From JACKHO01 sp041398745 (lineage in GTDB: Bacteria; Planctomycetota; Planctomycetia; Planctomycetales; Planctomycetaceae), in the NCBI GenBank assembly GCA_041398745.1, contig JAWKUB010000007.1:451907-515906 (forward strand): a stretch of DNA of 64,000 nucleotides, written 5' to 3'. The position numbers and the translations under genes are program-made. The notes beneath the pieces are model-generated. The model searched no databases. It saw only the letters and a program-made list of their open reading frames with translations, and was not told where the DNA came from. This document shows, in pieces, positions 9,460 through 17,689 of this stretch (the first letter of the stretch is position 1; each line of letters opens with the position of its first letter).

Positions 9460-10311
9460 ATGAGTTACGACCTCTTTCTTGGTTCACCCGACCGCCCACT
9501 CACCTCCGAACAGTTCATGTCGTTCTTCGAAGGACGCCCTCACTACGACGTCAGCGAACAGCAGGCTGTGTACGAGAACGAAACGACGGGTGTGTACTTC
9601 TGCTTCGACTTCTCCCCGGAAGACGGCACTGTGGCATTCAATTTGAACTACTTTCGGCCGCATTTTTTTGGTCTTGAGGCGGCTCCAGAGGTTGCGGCCT
9701 TCGTGGAAGCATTCGACCTCGATATTCATGATCCACAGCACGAAGGGATGGAAGACGGGCCGTTTTCAGTCGAAGGATTTTTGCAGGGTTGGAATACCGG
9801 AAATCGATTTGGATATCGGGCAATCCTTACATCCCATCCTCCGGAAGACACTCACGTTTATCCGACGACTGATCTGGAAAGGATTTGGCGGTGGAATTAC
9901 CGACTTGATCGCCTTCAGGAGCAGGAAGGTGAAATGTTATTCGTTCCCCGCTACATGTTCATCACGAAAGATGGAGTAACCCGTTCAATGGTCGTCTGGC
10001 CTGACGCAATTCCCATTCTCATTCCCCAGGCGGACTTCGTCTACATTTTGCGAGACGAGCTCTCTTTAAAGCCTCAGGCCGAAGATCACCGGGAAATGAC
10101 TTTGGTGAAATGGGATCAAGTTGAGAGTCTCGTGTCATCATTTCCATTTGATGGCGAAGCAGGCTGCTATCGGCTGGATTACGCTTCTGCTCCGCTCGCA
10201 GTCGTGCAGCATATTCAATCACTACCCATTCATCCTCTCGGTTCCAATGTCGGCCTCTCATTGGATCGAGTACTCAATGCAGAAATTGTCCGCGATGTAT
10301 TGAGGGAGTAG
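9460..10311 (+). CDS. Hypothetical cytoplasmic protein
   Basis: Protein of 283 residues without signal peptide or membrane segment. It starts MSYDLFLGSPDRPLTSEQFM and is rich in aromatic and acidic residues. The N-terminal part (YDLFLGSP followed by an FFEGRPHY segment and ENETTGVYFCFDFS) looks like a small alpha/beta domain of the type seen in stand-alone accessory proteins. I do not recognise a family or catalytic motif. It lies between divergent and convergent neighbours, so it is a single-gene unit. Codon use looks ordinary for the window and the frame is clean, so it is very likely a real gene. Confidence 0.65.
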   Translation: MSYDLFLGSPDRPLTSEQFMSFFEGRPHYDVSEQQAVYENETTGVYFCFDFSPEDGTVAFNLNYFRPHFFGLEAAPEVAAFVEAFDLDIHDPQHEGMEDGPFSVEGFLQGWNTGNRFGYRAILTSHPPEDTHVYPTTDLERIWRWNYRLDRLQEQEGEMLFVPRYMFITKDGVTRSMVVWPDAIPILIPQADFVYILRDELSLKPQAEDHREMTLVKWDQVESLVSSFPFDGEAGCYRLDYASAPLAVVQHIQSLPIHPLGSNVGLSLDRVLNAEIVRDVLRE

Positions 10312-10347
10312 GTCATCCAATTCAGAGCTGCTACCCAATGGGCTCAA

Positions 10348-11247
10348 CTACCGCCCTCGCACCAGTCGAATCGCGTAGGCCAACGAATTCAGTCGCGTAT
10401 CGACGCTATCGGCTCGGGACATGAAAACGACGGGGGCTGAGGTGCCTGCGAGGACGCCGCCGAAGCGGCAGTCGGCGGTGTACATAATGCCTTTGACCGT
10501 CAAGTTTGCGGAGAGCAAATTGGGGAATACCATCGCATTTGCTGCGCCAGCCACACCTCCGCCAATTCCTTTCTTATTGCTCGCATCGACGGCATAGGCC
10601 AAATCGAACGAGAGTGGCCCTTGGACATGGCACGCACCGAATTCGCCGGCGGCTGCGCGTTGGGTGAGTTCATCTGCAACCAATGTGTCGGGCATGAGGT
10701 CGGTGACCTTTTCGGTGGCGGCCATGAGAGCCACGCGTGGTTCCGGCTCGCCCAGCTTGTGTGCGATGCCAATGGCGCTCTGCAGAATATCAGTCAGTTG
10801 CTCAGGAGTTGGATCAACCGTAACGCCGGTGTCGGTCATTAAGAAGCGGCGGTCATCTCGCGGGATTTCCATGAGCACGACCTGGCAAATCGTCTTCCCG
10901 GTTCGTAATCCTCCTTCGCGCTGCAAAATGGCTTTCATTAAGGATGGTGTAGGGATTTGCCCTTTCATGAGGAGTTCGGCTCGCCCTTCGTGGACGCATT
11001 TGACGGCGGCGAAGGCGGAACCCGCGTCATCCGGGATGAGTTCAAACTGGCTGAGGTCGACGTCGATGCCAGCGGCCATTTCGCGAATTTGGTCGACGTC
11101 ACCGGTCAGGATGGGACGCACCCATCCCCGTCGCCGTGCCACGTCGAGGGCCTGAATGACGGTTGTATCTGCGCCGCCAGCCGCAGCCACGCCAACAGGT
11201 TCAGCGAGAGCACTTGCCTGTTCAAAGAGAGCGTCGAATGATTCCAT
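10348..11247 (-). CDS. Phosphate acetyl/butyryltransferase family protein
   Basis: Protein of 299 residues, the length of phosphotransbutyrylase-type enzymes rather than of long Pta. Family features include VGVAAAGGADTTVIQAL at the N-terminus, LMKGQIPTPSLMKAIL, FLMTDTGVTVDPTPEQ, VALMAATEKV and the C-terminal FGGVLAGTSAPVVFMSRAD. Enzymes of this group move an acyl group between CoA and phosphate in the cytoplasm. No acetate or butyrate kinase gene adjoins it, so it is unclear whether it acts in butyryl-phosphate or acetyl-phosphate metabolism, or has a bifunctional enoyl-CoA role as in some homologues. Transcribed alone, with about 95 bases to the next gene. Confidence 0.82.
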   Translation of the reverse strand: MESFDALFEQASALAEPVGVAAAGGADTTVIQALDVARRRGWVRPILTGDVDQIREMAAGIDVDLSQFELIPDDAGSAFAAVKCVHEGRAELLMKGQIPTPSLMKAILQREGGLRTGKTICQVVLMEIPRDDRRFLMTDTGVTVDPTPEQLTDILQSAIGIAHKLGEPEPRVALMAATEKVTDLMPDTLVADELTQRAAAGEFGACHVQGPLSFDLAYAVDASNKKGIGGGVAGAANAMVFPNLLSANLTVKGIMYTADCRFGGVLAGTSAPVVFMSRADSVDTRLNSLAYAIRLVRGR

Positions 11248-11342
11248 GACGTGTGTGTCGTTCTTTCAGAACAATGGGTTGAGATTGTAGAGTGTGGCTG
11301 CGCCACGGTTGAGATGGTTGAGATTCTTCATCGACGGACGGG

Positions 11343-12032
11343 TTACATGTCGTCGCGGAAGCGTTCGCCGTCGGGGTTTGCTGCGTTCTGGACCCAGGGA
11401 TCACCATGCATGTGGTATCCCGCCTGCTCCCAGTAGCCCGGAGTGTCCTGGGCAACAAACGTCAGACTTCGCAGCCACTTGGCACTCTTCCAGGCATAGA
11501 GCCGGGGAACAACTAGTCGCAGCGGACCACCGTGGTCGGCATTGATCGGTTCGCCATCATGGATGTCGGCCAGCAGCACGTCTTCGGCGTCGGCATCAGC
11601 CAGCGGCATGTTCGTCGTCCAGCCGGAATCGTACCCTTCCGCAATGACATACTGCGCCTCGGCCTGAACGCCGGCCCGGTTCATCAATTCGCGAATGCTC
11701 ACGCCTTCCCACACGTTTCCCAGCCGCGACCAGCGGGTGACGCAGTGGAAGTCCGAAAAAACTTTCACTCGGGGCAATTGTTGAAACTCGTCCCAGGTGA
11801 AGGAGAGAGGATTGTCGACCAGGCCCTTGACTTCGAATCGCCACTTGTCGAGGTCGATGGTGGGGACATAGCCGTAATGCAGCACGGGCCATTTGCGCGT
11901 GCGCGTTTGCCCGGTTGGAATCCGTTGCTCTCTAAAGGTATCGGAACTAATGATGACGCCCTCGGGGATGGCGTTTGGCGTGAGTGGATCGCCCGCCTGA
12001 TACTTCGGGTCATCGTTGACGAAGTCGGACAT
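11343..12032 (-). CDS. Sulfite oxidase-like molybdopterin oxidoreductase
   Basis: Protein of 229 residues in the oxidoreductase molybdopterin-binding domain family (sulfite oxidase/YedY group). The likely Mo-ligating cysteine is Cys97 in FSDFHCVTRWS. Other family signatures are WEGVSIRELM, EGYDSGWTTNMPL, DHGGPLRLVVPRLYAWKSAKW and GYWEQAGYHMHGDPW near the C-terminus. There is no Tat or Sec leader, unlike YedY, so the enzyme is probably cytoplasmic; cytoplasmic homologues are common but their substrate is unknown. No haem domain and no partner subunit are seen next to it. The same-strand downstream gene is the phosphotransacetylase homologue, with no obvious functional link. Confidence 0.85.
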   Translation of the reverse strand: MSDFVNDDPKYQAGDPLTPNAIPEGVIISSDTFREQRIPTGQTRTRKWPVLHYGYVPTIDLDKWRFEVKGLVDNPLSFTWDEFQQLPRVKVFSDFHCVTRWSRLGNVWEGVSIRELMNRAGVQAEAQYVIAEGYDSGWTTNMPLADADAEDVLLADIHDGEPINADHGGPLRLVVPRLYAWKSAKWLRSLTFVAQDTPGYWEQAGYHMHGDPWVQNAANPDGERFRDDM

Positions 12033-12194
12033 ACGTTTTCTCCGCGTTGTTGGCCAAAACTCGTTGTCCCGAGTTTTATCAGTATGGCTGCGGACAACAA
12101 AGTGTAGAGAGTTGCTGAGCCTGCGGACGGGGCGCAGAGGCGGACCTAAGATGTGTCATTCGATGGCCAGTGCGTCCGATGAATGGTCGTATTT

Positions 12195-12360
12195 CTTCTC
12201 CCCCAATTCTTGGGGGAGAAGATGGCCGACAGGCCAGATGAGGGGGGCCGAACGTTGCCAGCGTGTCGATGCTGAAGAACTTGTCCCCCTCACCCCGGCC
12301 CTCTCCCTCACAATGAACGTCGCGAAACGTTGCATCCTCTAATGTGGGGGCGAGGGGGAG
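12195..12360. repeat. Composite REP-like intergenic element
   Basis: The intergenic region 12033-12479 holds no convincing gene. It contains a perfect 10-bp inverted repeat (CTTCTCCCCC at 12195-12204 and GGGGGAGAAG at 12212-12221, loop of 7), then a C-rich stretch from 12285 (CCCCTCACCCCGGCCCTCTC) and a G-rich stretch ending at 12360 (GGGGGCGAGGGGGAG). Such composite C/G-rich blocks are typical of dispersed intergenic repeats in many bacterial genomes. No T-run follows the hairpin, so it is not a standard terminator. Confidence 0.6.
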
Positions 12361-12479
12361 TTGAAGTGCGACCACCATTTCATCGGATGCCCCCTTCGAT
12401 GGTCGGGAATCTGCGTTTCACAGGTACTTTACGACGGCATTCGGTACAATTGTCGATCAACCAACAGGAGTGAACTTCC

Positions 12480-13943
12480 ATGCGATTCATCACTTACTTA
12501 TTGCTGACCCTGGGACTGTTTGTGTCGGGCATTGCTTCCGCTGACGAACCTGTAATGCTGCGAGTCGGGCTGGCGGAGTCGGACATTACGCCGCCGATGG
12601 GGTTTCCAATGGCGGGTTACTATCACGAGCGACTTGCCGAAGGGACGATTGATCCTTTGAATGCCAAGGCGATTGTCTTTCGGGACGGTGACCGTGCGGC
12701 GGCGTTGGTGGTGTGTGATTTGATTGGCATTTCTACCGACCTCTCCCGTGAAGTACGGCGGCGAGCGAGCGAGGCGACGGGCATTCCGGCGGCGAATATC
12801 GTCATTTCGGCGACGCATTCCCACACGGCGCCGGACTACATGAAGGAATTGTATTTGTATTTGGGCAAGGCAGAACAGGAGCCGCTGCGAGCCAGGTATA
12901 TCGAAAAGTTGATTGGTGGACCTGTTGATGCCATCACTCAGGCTCACGCCAGCGCGGTGCCGTCGTCACTGGCTGCAGGGGCAGCCATGCAAACAACGCC
13001 CGTCTCTTTTAATCGTCGCTTTGTCATGCGGGATGGCAGCGTGCGGACGTGGCAGAGTCTTTCCAATCCCGAAGTCGTTCGTGCTGCCGGTCCGATTGAC
13101 CCCAAGATTGAACTGTTAGCTGTTCGCGATCCGGAAAGTGGTTCCGTTCGAGGCGTGTTCAGTAACTTCGCACTGCACTTGGATACAGTCGGTGGGATGC
13201 GCTGGAGCGCCGACTATCCTTTCTTTATTGAACGCACGTTGCGTGCGTCACTGGGCCCGAATGTTGTTTCGATCTTCGGCACGGGATGCTGTGGAGATAT
13301 CAACCACGTCGATCCCTCCAGCACGGTCCGCAACAAGGCGGACTTCATTGGCGGATCGATTGGCGACACCATTGGCGGACAGGTCGACAAATTGAAACCT
13401 CTCGAAGACACACGGCTGACCGTTCAATCACGGATAGTGCAATTGCCGCTGGAAGAGTCGACGCGTGAAGAAGTTGAGCGGTCGGTAGAAATCGTGGAAA
13501 CGGCCAAGGGAGGCGAAAAGGTCGAGTTCTTTGACCATGTAACGGCGTACAAGAAACTCGTTCTCGATCAGCTGCTGCACAGCGAACCGTTTGTGAAGAC
13601 AGAAAATCATATTACCTGGGGGCTCAGCCGTTCGCTGGCGGGTGTGGGGCCGACGCTTCCCGTTGATGTGACCGTAATGACCATTGGCCAGGATGTCGCC
13701 ATAGTCTGCCTGCCGGGTGAAGTCTTCGTGGAACTCGGGTTGGCTATCAAACAAGGTTCACCCTTCGAGACGACCATTATTGTTGAGTTGTCGAACGCGG
13801 TGGAGACGATTTATGTCCCGCACCGCGCAGCGTACGCGGGCGGCAGCTACGAAGTCACCAACTCCGCTCTGCAGCCGGGTGGCGGTGAAATGCTGGTCCA
13901 AACCGCACTCGAATTGCTGCGGAAAGCGGCGACAGAGAAGTAG
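12480..13943 (+). CDS. Exported neutral/alkaline ceramidase N-terminal-domain protein
   Basis: Protein of 487 residues with a signal peptide (MRFITYLLLTLGLFVSGIASA). The mature part matches the N-terminal catalytic domain of neutral/alkaline non-lysosomal ceramidases: VGLAESDITPPMGFPMAGYY at the start, VVCDLIGIS, NIVISATHSHTAPD (metal-binding histidines) and a GTGCCGDINHVDP segment near residue 275. True ceramidases are about 650 residues or more and carry a C-terminal domain absent here, so the substrate may differ. Planctomycetes encode many such short homologues. It is probably a periplasmic Zn hydrolase acting on an amide-linked lipid or similar compound (inference). Single-gene unit with a repeat-rich upstream region. 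Confidence 0.82.
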   Translation: MRFITYLLLTLGLFVSGIASADEPVMLRVGLAESDITPPMGFPMAGYYHERLAEGTIDPLNAKAIVFRDGDRAAALVVCDLIGISTDLSREVRRRASEATGIPAANIVISATHSHTAPDYMKELYLYLGKAEQEPLRARYIEKLIGGPVDAITQAHASAVPSSLAAGAAMQTTPVSFNRRFVMRDGSVRTWQSLSNPEVVRAAGPIDPKIELLAVRDPESGSVRGVFSNFALHLDTVGGMRWSADYPFFIERTLRASLGPNVVSIFGTGCCGDINHVDPSSTVRNKADFIGGSIGDTIGGQVDKLKPLEDTRLTVQSRIVQLPLEESTREEVERSVEIVETAKGGEKVEFFDHVTAYKKLVLDQLLHSEPFVKTENHITWGLSRSLAGVGPTLPVDVTVMTIGQDVAIVCLPGEVFVELGLAIKQGSPFETTIIVELSNAVETIYVPHRAAYAGGSYEVTNSALQPGGGEMLVQTALELLRKAATEK

Positions 13944-13975
13944 TAGCCTGCCTGAAGTCCATAGACGGGAATTGT

Positions 13976-14365
13976 CTAATCCACCTGTTGTCCGATGACT
14001 CTCCGTCCCGAATCACTTCCCGCTCCAAATCCTATGGGTGGAAAGAGGTCTTCCCGTTTTCGTAGCAGCACGTGTTTGGGAAACTGTTGCGTCAGCCGCT
14101 CAGCAGGTTGATCGTACTCGGTGACGTACCGAACAATGGCGGAACTGCGGTCGAGTTGGTCATATTTGGGAAACGCGTGGGGCCATGCGGCGGCCAGGTA
14201 CCGGAGTGTTTCCAAATCGCTTGACCAGAAATTCGTCGGCATGAGATAAAACCGATCCCCCATGGGCTGATATTCCTGGTAAATGACCTCTGGCTGTTCT
14301 TGTATGACAATGGCCCGGGCCGCCGGAAAGCCCTCAAGTATTTGCTTTGCATGCGGCAGCAGCAT
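13976..14365 (-). CDS. Hypothetical protein, possible C-terminal half of a frameshifted gene
   Basis: From the ATG at 14365 this frame encodes about 129 residues (MLLPHAKQILEGFPAARAI) ending GRRVIGQQVD. The composition is protein-like, with YQEYQPMGDRFYLMPTNFW and LRYLAAAWPHAFPKYDQLD, but I recognise no family. The frame extends upstream to 14464, where it becomes Arg/Ser-rich and is the shadow of the neighbouring reading frame. The preceding gene ends 29 bases inside this one (stop at 14336-14334) in the adjacent frame, and no strong ribosome site precedes the ATG. The pair may therefore be one gene split by a single-base indel in a GCTGCTGCC tract near 14350-14365. Confidence 0.5.
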   Translation of the reverse strand: MLLPHAKQILEGFPAARAIVIQEQPEVIYQEYQPMGDRFYLMPTNFWSSDLETLRYLAAAWPHAFPKYDQLDRSSAIVRYVTEYDQPAERLTQQFPKHVLLRKREDLFPPIGFGAGSDSGRRVIGQQVD

Positions 14366-14696
14366 TGAGTTTCGGTTTAAGCTCGTCCAAGAGATTCCGC
14401 GTCTCCTGACACTCGGCTTCCGACATGAAGTCCCACTGTTTGGTTTGCAGTGTCGGCTCCGCACGTTGCCGGAGTGCGGAACAGCCGAGCAGTTTGACTT
14501 CGGTGGGATCGCGTTCGTCGTGTTTGAGCTGCTGCCGTAACCATTTACGACCCGTCGGCATGAGCGTCAACTGGCGCAGACCTTCCAGTTGTTCGAATCG
14601 AATGCCATCGACCACATTCCCTTTATACCAGTGCTCGACCTCCACGACACACAATACCGCATCATTGGCCGATTCGATGGCGCCGTGGCGCGACAT
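14334..14696 (-). CDS. Hypothetical protein, possible N-terminal half of a frameshifted gene
   Basis: Protein of 120 residues starting MSRHGAIESANDAVLCVVEV. It continues EHWYKGNVVDGIRFEQLEGL and MPTGRKWLRQQLKHDERDP, which looks like a compact alpha/beta domain, and ends in an abrupt LNAAAACKANT tail that resembles out-of-frame sequence. The next reading frame downstream continues with plausible protein for about 125 residues, so the two may be halves of a single ~235-residue protein. No signal peptide or membrane segment is seen. It is divergent from the PSCyt1 gene starting at 14792, with about 95 bases between the two starts for both promoters. Confidence 0.5.
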   Translation of the reverse strand: MSRHGAIESANDAVLCVVEVEHWYKGNVVDGIRFEQLEGLRQLTLMPTGRKWLRQQLKHDERDPTEVKLLGCSALRQRAEPTLQTKQWDFMSEAECQETRNLLDELKPKLNAAAACKANT

Positions 14697-14791
14697 TCCA
14701 GTTCTTATTGTGTGGTCCGGGAAGGACCACTATGGTTTAGTTTGCAGCAATCCAGAAAATGGATGCTGCGACTATGAAGTGGAGTGATGTC

Positions 14792-17632
14792 ATGCAGAGA
14801 AATACGCCCGTGTACCACAACTGTCGAATAAGATTCACCCAGTTACGCATCTCCTGTCTGACGGGAGTGCTACTAACGGGAATCAGTCTTTCGGCAGCCG
14901 AAGTAGACATTCAATTCAATCGTGACATCAGGCCCATTCTGGCGGAGCACTGTCTGCATTGTCATGGCCCAGATGAGAAAACCCGCGAAGGTGATTTGCG
15001 GTTGGATGAAGAGCAGGGGGCAAAGGCGTCGGCCATTGACACAAAGAACCTGGCGGCCAGTTCGCTGATTGAACGAATCACGTCGACTGATCCTGAACTC
15101 AAAATGCCGCCGCCCGACTCGAAAACGTCGCTCAGCGAAGGGGAAACCAACATTCTCAAACAGTGGGTTCTGGAAGGCGCCCCTTATCAGGGACACTGGG
15201 CCTTTGAACCGATTCATGATCCGGCTGTACCGCAACTCGCGAACGACTCAACGGAATTCACCGAAATCGATCATTTCATTGTCAGCCGTTTGGAATCCAG
15301 CGGGCTGAGTTTGTCTGCTCCTGTAACCAGGCAACAGTGGATTCGCCGGGCGACACAGGATCTCATTGGTCTGCCGCCCACGTGGGAGGAAGTGGAAGCG
15401 TTTGTGAATGACGCTTCGCCCGACGCATATGAAAAGGTATTGGACCGACTGCTCGCATCCCAACGTTATGGAGAGCGGTGGGGCCGACACTGGCTGGACA
15501 TTGCACGCTATGCGGACACACACGGCGGCAGTGCCATTGGTTTCCAGAAATTCCCGTTCTCGTACACCTACCGCGACTACGTCATCAACGCGTTCAATGC
15601 CGACCTGCCGTATAACCGCTTCGTGCAGGAGCAACTGGCTGCCGACCAGTTGGAGTTGGCGGAAAATGATCCCGCGTTGGCTGGACTGGGATTCCTCACT
15701 ATTGGCATGCAGTTTCGCAATCCTCACGATGTCATTGATGACCAAATCGACGTCACCACCCGTGGGCTGCTGGGGCTGACGGCTGCCTGTGCCCGCTGCC
15801 ACGACCACAAATATGACCCCATTCCAACATCCGACTACTACGCGCTTTACGCCACATTCGCGAGCAGCAGCAAACCCGAATTGCCACCGACTGTTGGAAA
15901 CCCACCAGACACTCCCGCTTATCAGCAATACGCTGTTGAACTCAAGAAGCGACAAACGGTGTACGAGGATATGGCGCGTGACCAGTCGCAAGTGATGCAG
16001 GGACGATTGCGAATGCAGGTGGGTTCCTACTTGCGCGAACTGGCCAAAGGCGTTCCCGAGCAGGACCTTGCTTCGGCGTTTCTCTCCTACCGGACTGATG
16101 ACGTTCGACCGCTTGTGTTGAATCGCTGGCGCGACTACCTCGCCGCACTTCGCGATGATGACCCCGTTTTCGGACCATGGAAAACGCTGTCAAAGCTCCC
16201 ACAAATGGAAGCTGAAGCGTTCACAAAATCAGTTCTTGAACAAATCAAGAAGTGGCGAGAAGAGAACGGTGATCCCGCCAAGTTTGCGAACCAGCATCAA
16301 ATTGCCGTCGCTGCTCCCAAGTGGAATCCCCGTGTGCTGGATGCCCTGGAAGCCAAGTCGCCGAAGTCACTGCTTGAAGTTGCAGATGCATACGGTTCGC
16401 TGTTCGCAGAAGTACATCGAGAATGGTTAACGGCACAACTGGAGGCCTCGCTCGAAGCGAGTGAAGGGGGCACCGTCATTCCGGACCAAGATGGTCGCCA
16501 CACGGTGGTAAACAGTGCCATCAATCAGCAGGTGCGGCGTCACTTGTACGAGCCCGGTACTCCGACTGCGATGGACTTAGCCACAGCAACGACGCTGCTG
16601 AACCGGACCGTGCGAGATGGTCTCGGAGGAAAGCGCGGAGCCGTTGAAGGATTGCATCTCTCATCACCCGGTTCACCGCCGCGGGCGATGGCGCTTCAAG
16701 AATCTGAGACAGCGGGGCCGTTCTATGTTTTTCGCCGTGGGAATCCGCTGAGCCGAGGCGATGTGGTGCAGGCTCACACACTCACCGCATTCACCCCCGA
16801 AGGAACATCGCCGGAGCCGTTTCCTGAGGGGCAAAGGCGACTCGCACTAGCTCAAAATCTGACATCAGTGGAGAACCCACTCCTTCGTCGCGTCGTGGTC
16901 AACTGGATCTGGCATCGACACTTTGGTCAGGGGTTGGTCCGCACCCTCGATGATTTTGGTACACGGAGCAATCCTCCCACGCATCCGGAGCTTCTGGACT
17001 ACCTCGCCTCGCGCCTCGTCGATGACGGCTGGTCGCTGAAAAAGCTGCACAAGCGAATAATGCTTTCGCAGGTGTATCGCCAGGGAGCCATTGAGAATGC
17101 GGACAGCCGGGCAGTGGATTCCGACAACGACCTGCTGTGGCGGATGCCCCGTCGTCACCTCGACATGGAAACTATGCGCGACTCCATGCTGGCTGTCTCG
17201 GGTGAGTTGGACGTCAGTCGGATTGGTGGCCGTCCGTTTGATTTCCTGGCGAACCCCATTGTGCCCCGACGGAGTGTGTATGGCTTCATAAACCGGGACA
17301 TTATTCATTCGCTGGCCAGTACATTCGATGCCGCAAATCCCACGTCCTGCTCCGCGACAAGGCCCACGACCACTGTGCCGCAGCAGACTTTATTCGCGTT
17401 GAATTCAGCGTTTATCCAGGATCGTGCTGCCGCGTTTGCCAAGCTGACCGCAGCAACGACAAATCCCACCACGAGAATTCAACTCATGTATCAACGCGCC
17501 TACGGACGAAGTCCCGAACCCGCTGAAATTGAAGCGGCTCTTAACTTCGTAGGGCAGCAAGATGCCGGAGACACGTGGCTGCAACTGGCCCATGCATTGC
17601 TGGCATCGAATGAATTTGTGTTTGCCGATTGA
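14792..17632 (+). CDS. PSCyt1/DUF1549/DUF1553 exported cytochrome-type protein
   Basis: Protein of 946 residues. The ATG at 14792 puts a signal peptide (LRISCLTGVLLTGISLSAA) near the N-terminus. Domain order: planctomycete cytochrome C (PSCyt1) around residues 40-125 with haem motif CLHCH; DUF1549 around 140-350 with a second CxxCH (CARCHDHKYDPIPTSDYY); a variable central region; and DUF1553 from about 670 to the end (NPLLRRVVVNWIWHRHFGQG, NPPTHPELLDYL). Such proteins are exported and presumed to carry covalent haem c; their reaction is not established. The DUF1501 gene starts 57 bases downstream on the same strand, the standard pairing for this family, suggesting a shared periplasmic complex or pathway. 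Confidence 0.9.
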   Translation: MQRNTPVYHNCRIRFTQLRISCLTGVLLTGISLSAAEVDIQFNRDIRPILAEHCLHCHGPDEKTREGDLRLDEEQGAKASAIDTKNLAASSLIERITSTDPELKMPPPDSKTSLSEGETNILKQWVLEGAPYQGHWAFEPIHDPAVPQLANDSTEFTEIDHFIVSRLESSGLSLSAPVTRQQWIRRATQDLIGLPPTWEEVEAFVNDASPDAYEKVLDRLLASQRYGERWGRHWLDIARYADTHGGSAIGFQKFPFSYTYRDYVINAFNADLPYNRFVQEQLAADQLELAENDPALAGLGFLTIGMQFRNPHDVIDDQIDVTTRGLLGLTAACARCHDHKYDPIPTSDYYALYATFASSSKPELPPTVGNPPDTPAYQQYAVELKKRQTVYEDMARDQSQVMQGRLRMQVGSYLRELAKGVPEQDLASAFLSYRTDDVRPLVLNRWRDYLAALRDDDPVFGPWKTLSKLPQMEAEAFTKSVLEQIKKWREENGDPAKFANQHQIAVAAPKWNPRVLDALEAKSPKSLLEVADAYGSLFAEVHREWLTAQLEASLEASEGGTVIPDQDGRHTVVNSAINQQVRRHLYEPGTPTAMDLATATTLLNRTVRDGLGGKRGAVEGLHLSSPGSPPRAMALQESETAGPFYVFRRGNPLSRGDVVQAHTLTAFTPEGTSPEPFPEGQRRLALAQNLTSVENPLLRRVVVNWIWHRHFGQGLVRTLDDFGTRSNPPTHPELLDYLASRLVDDGWSLKKLHKRIMLSQVYRQGAIENADSRAVDSDNDLLWRMPRRHLDMETMRDSMLAVSGELDVSRIGGRPFDFLANPIVPRRSVYGFINRDIIHSLASTFDAANPTSCSATRPTTTVPQQTLFALNSAFIQDRAAAFAKLTAATTNPTTRIQLMYQRAYGRSPEPAEIEAALNFVGQQDAGDTWLQLAHALLASNEFVFAD

Positions 17633-17689
17633 CCCAGAGCATCTAGAGAAGACACACGACGTGAACGACATCTTGTCGAGGACGAAACA

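Noticed and set aside
12195..12221. Intrinsic terminator for the oxidoreductase or upstream of the ceramidase-like gene
   Set aside because: The hairpin has no T-run on either side and lies upstream of the starts of both flanking genes, so it cannot end their transcripts; better read as part of a REP-like element.
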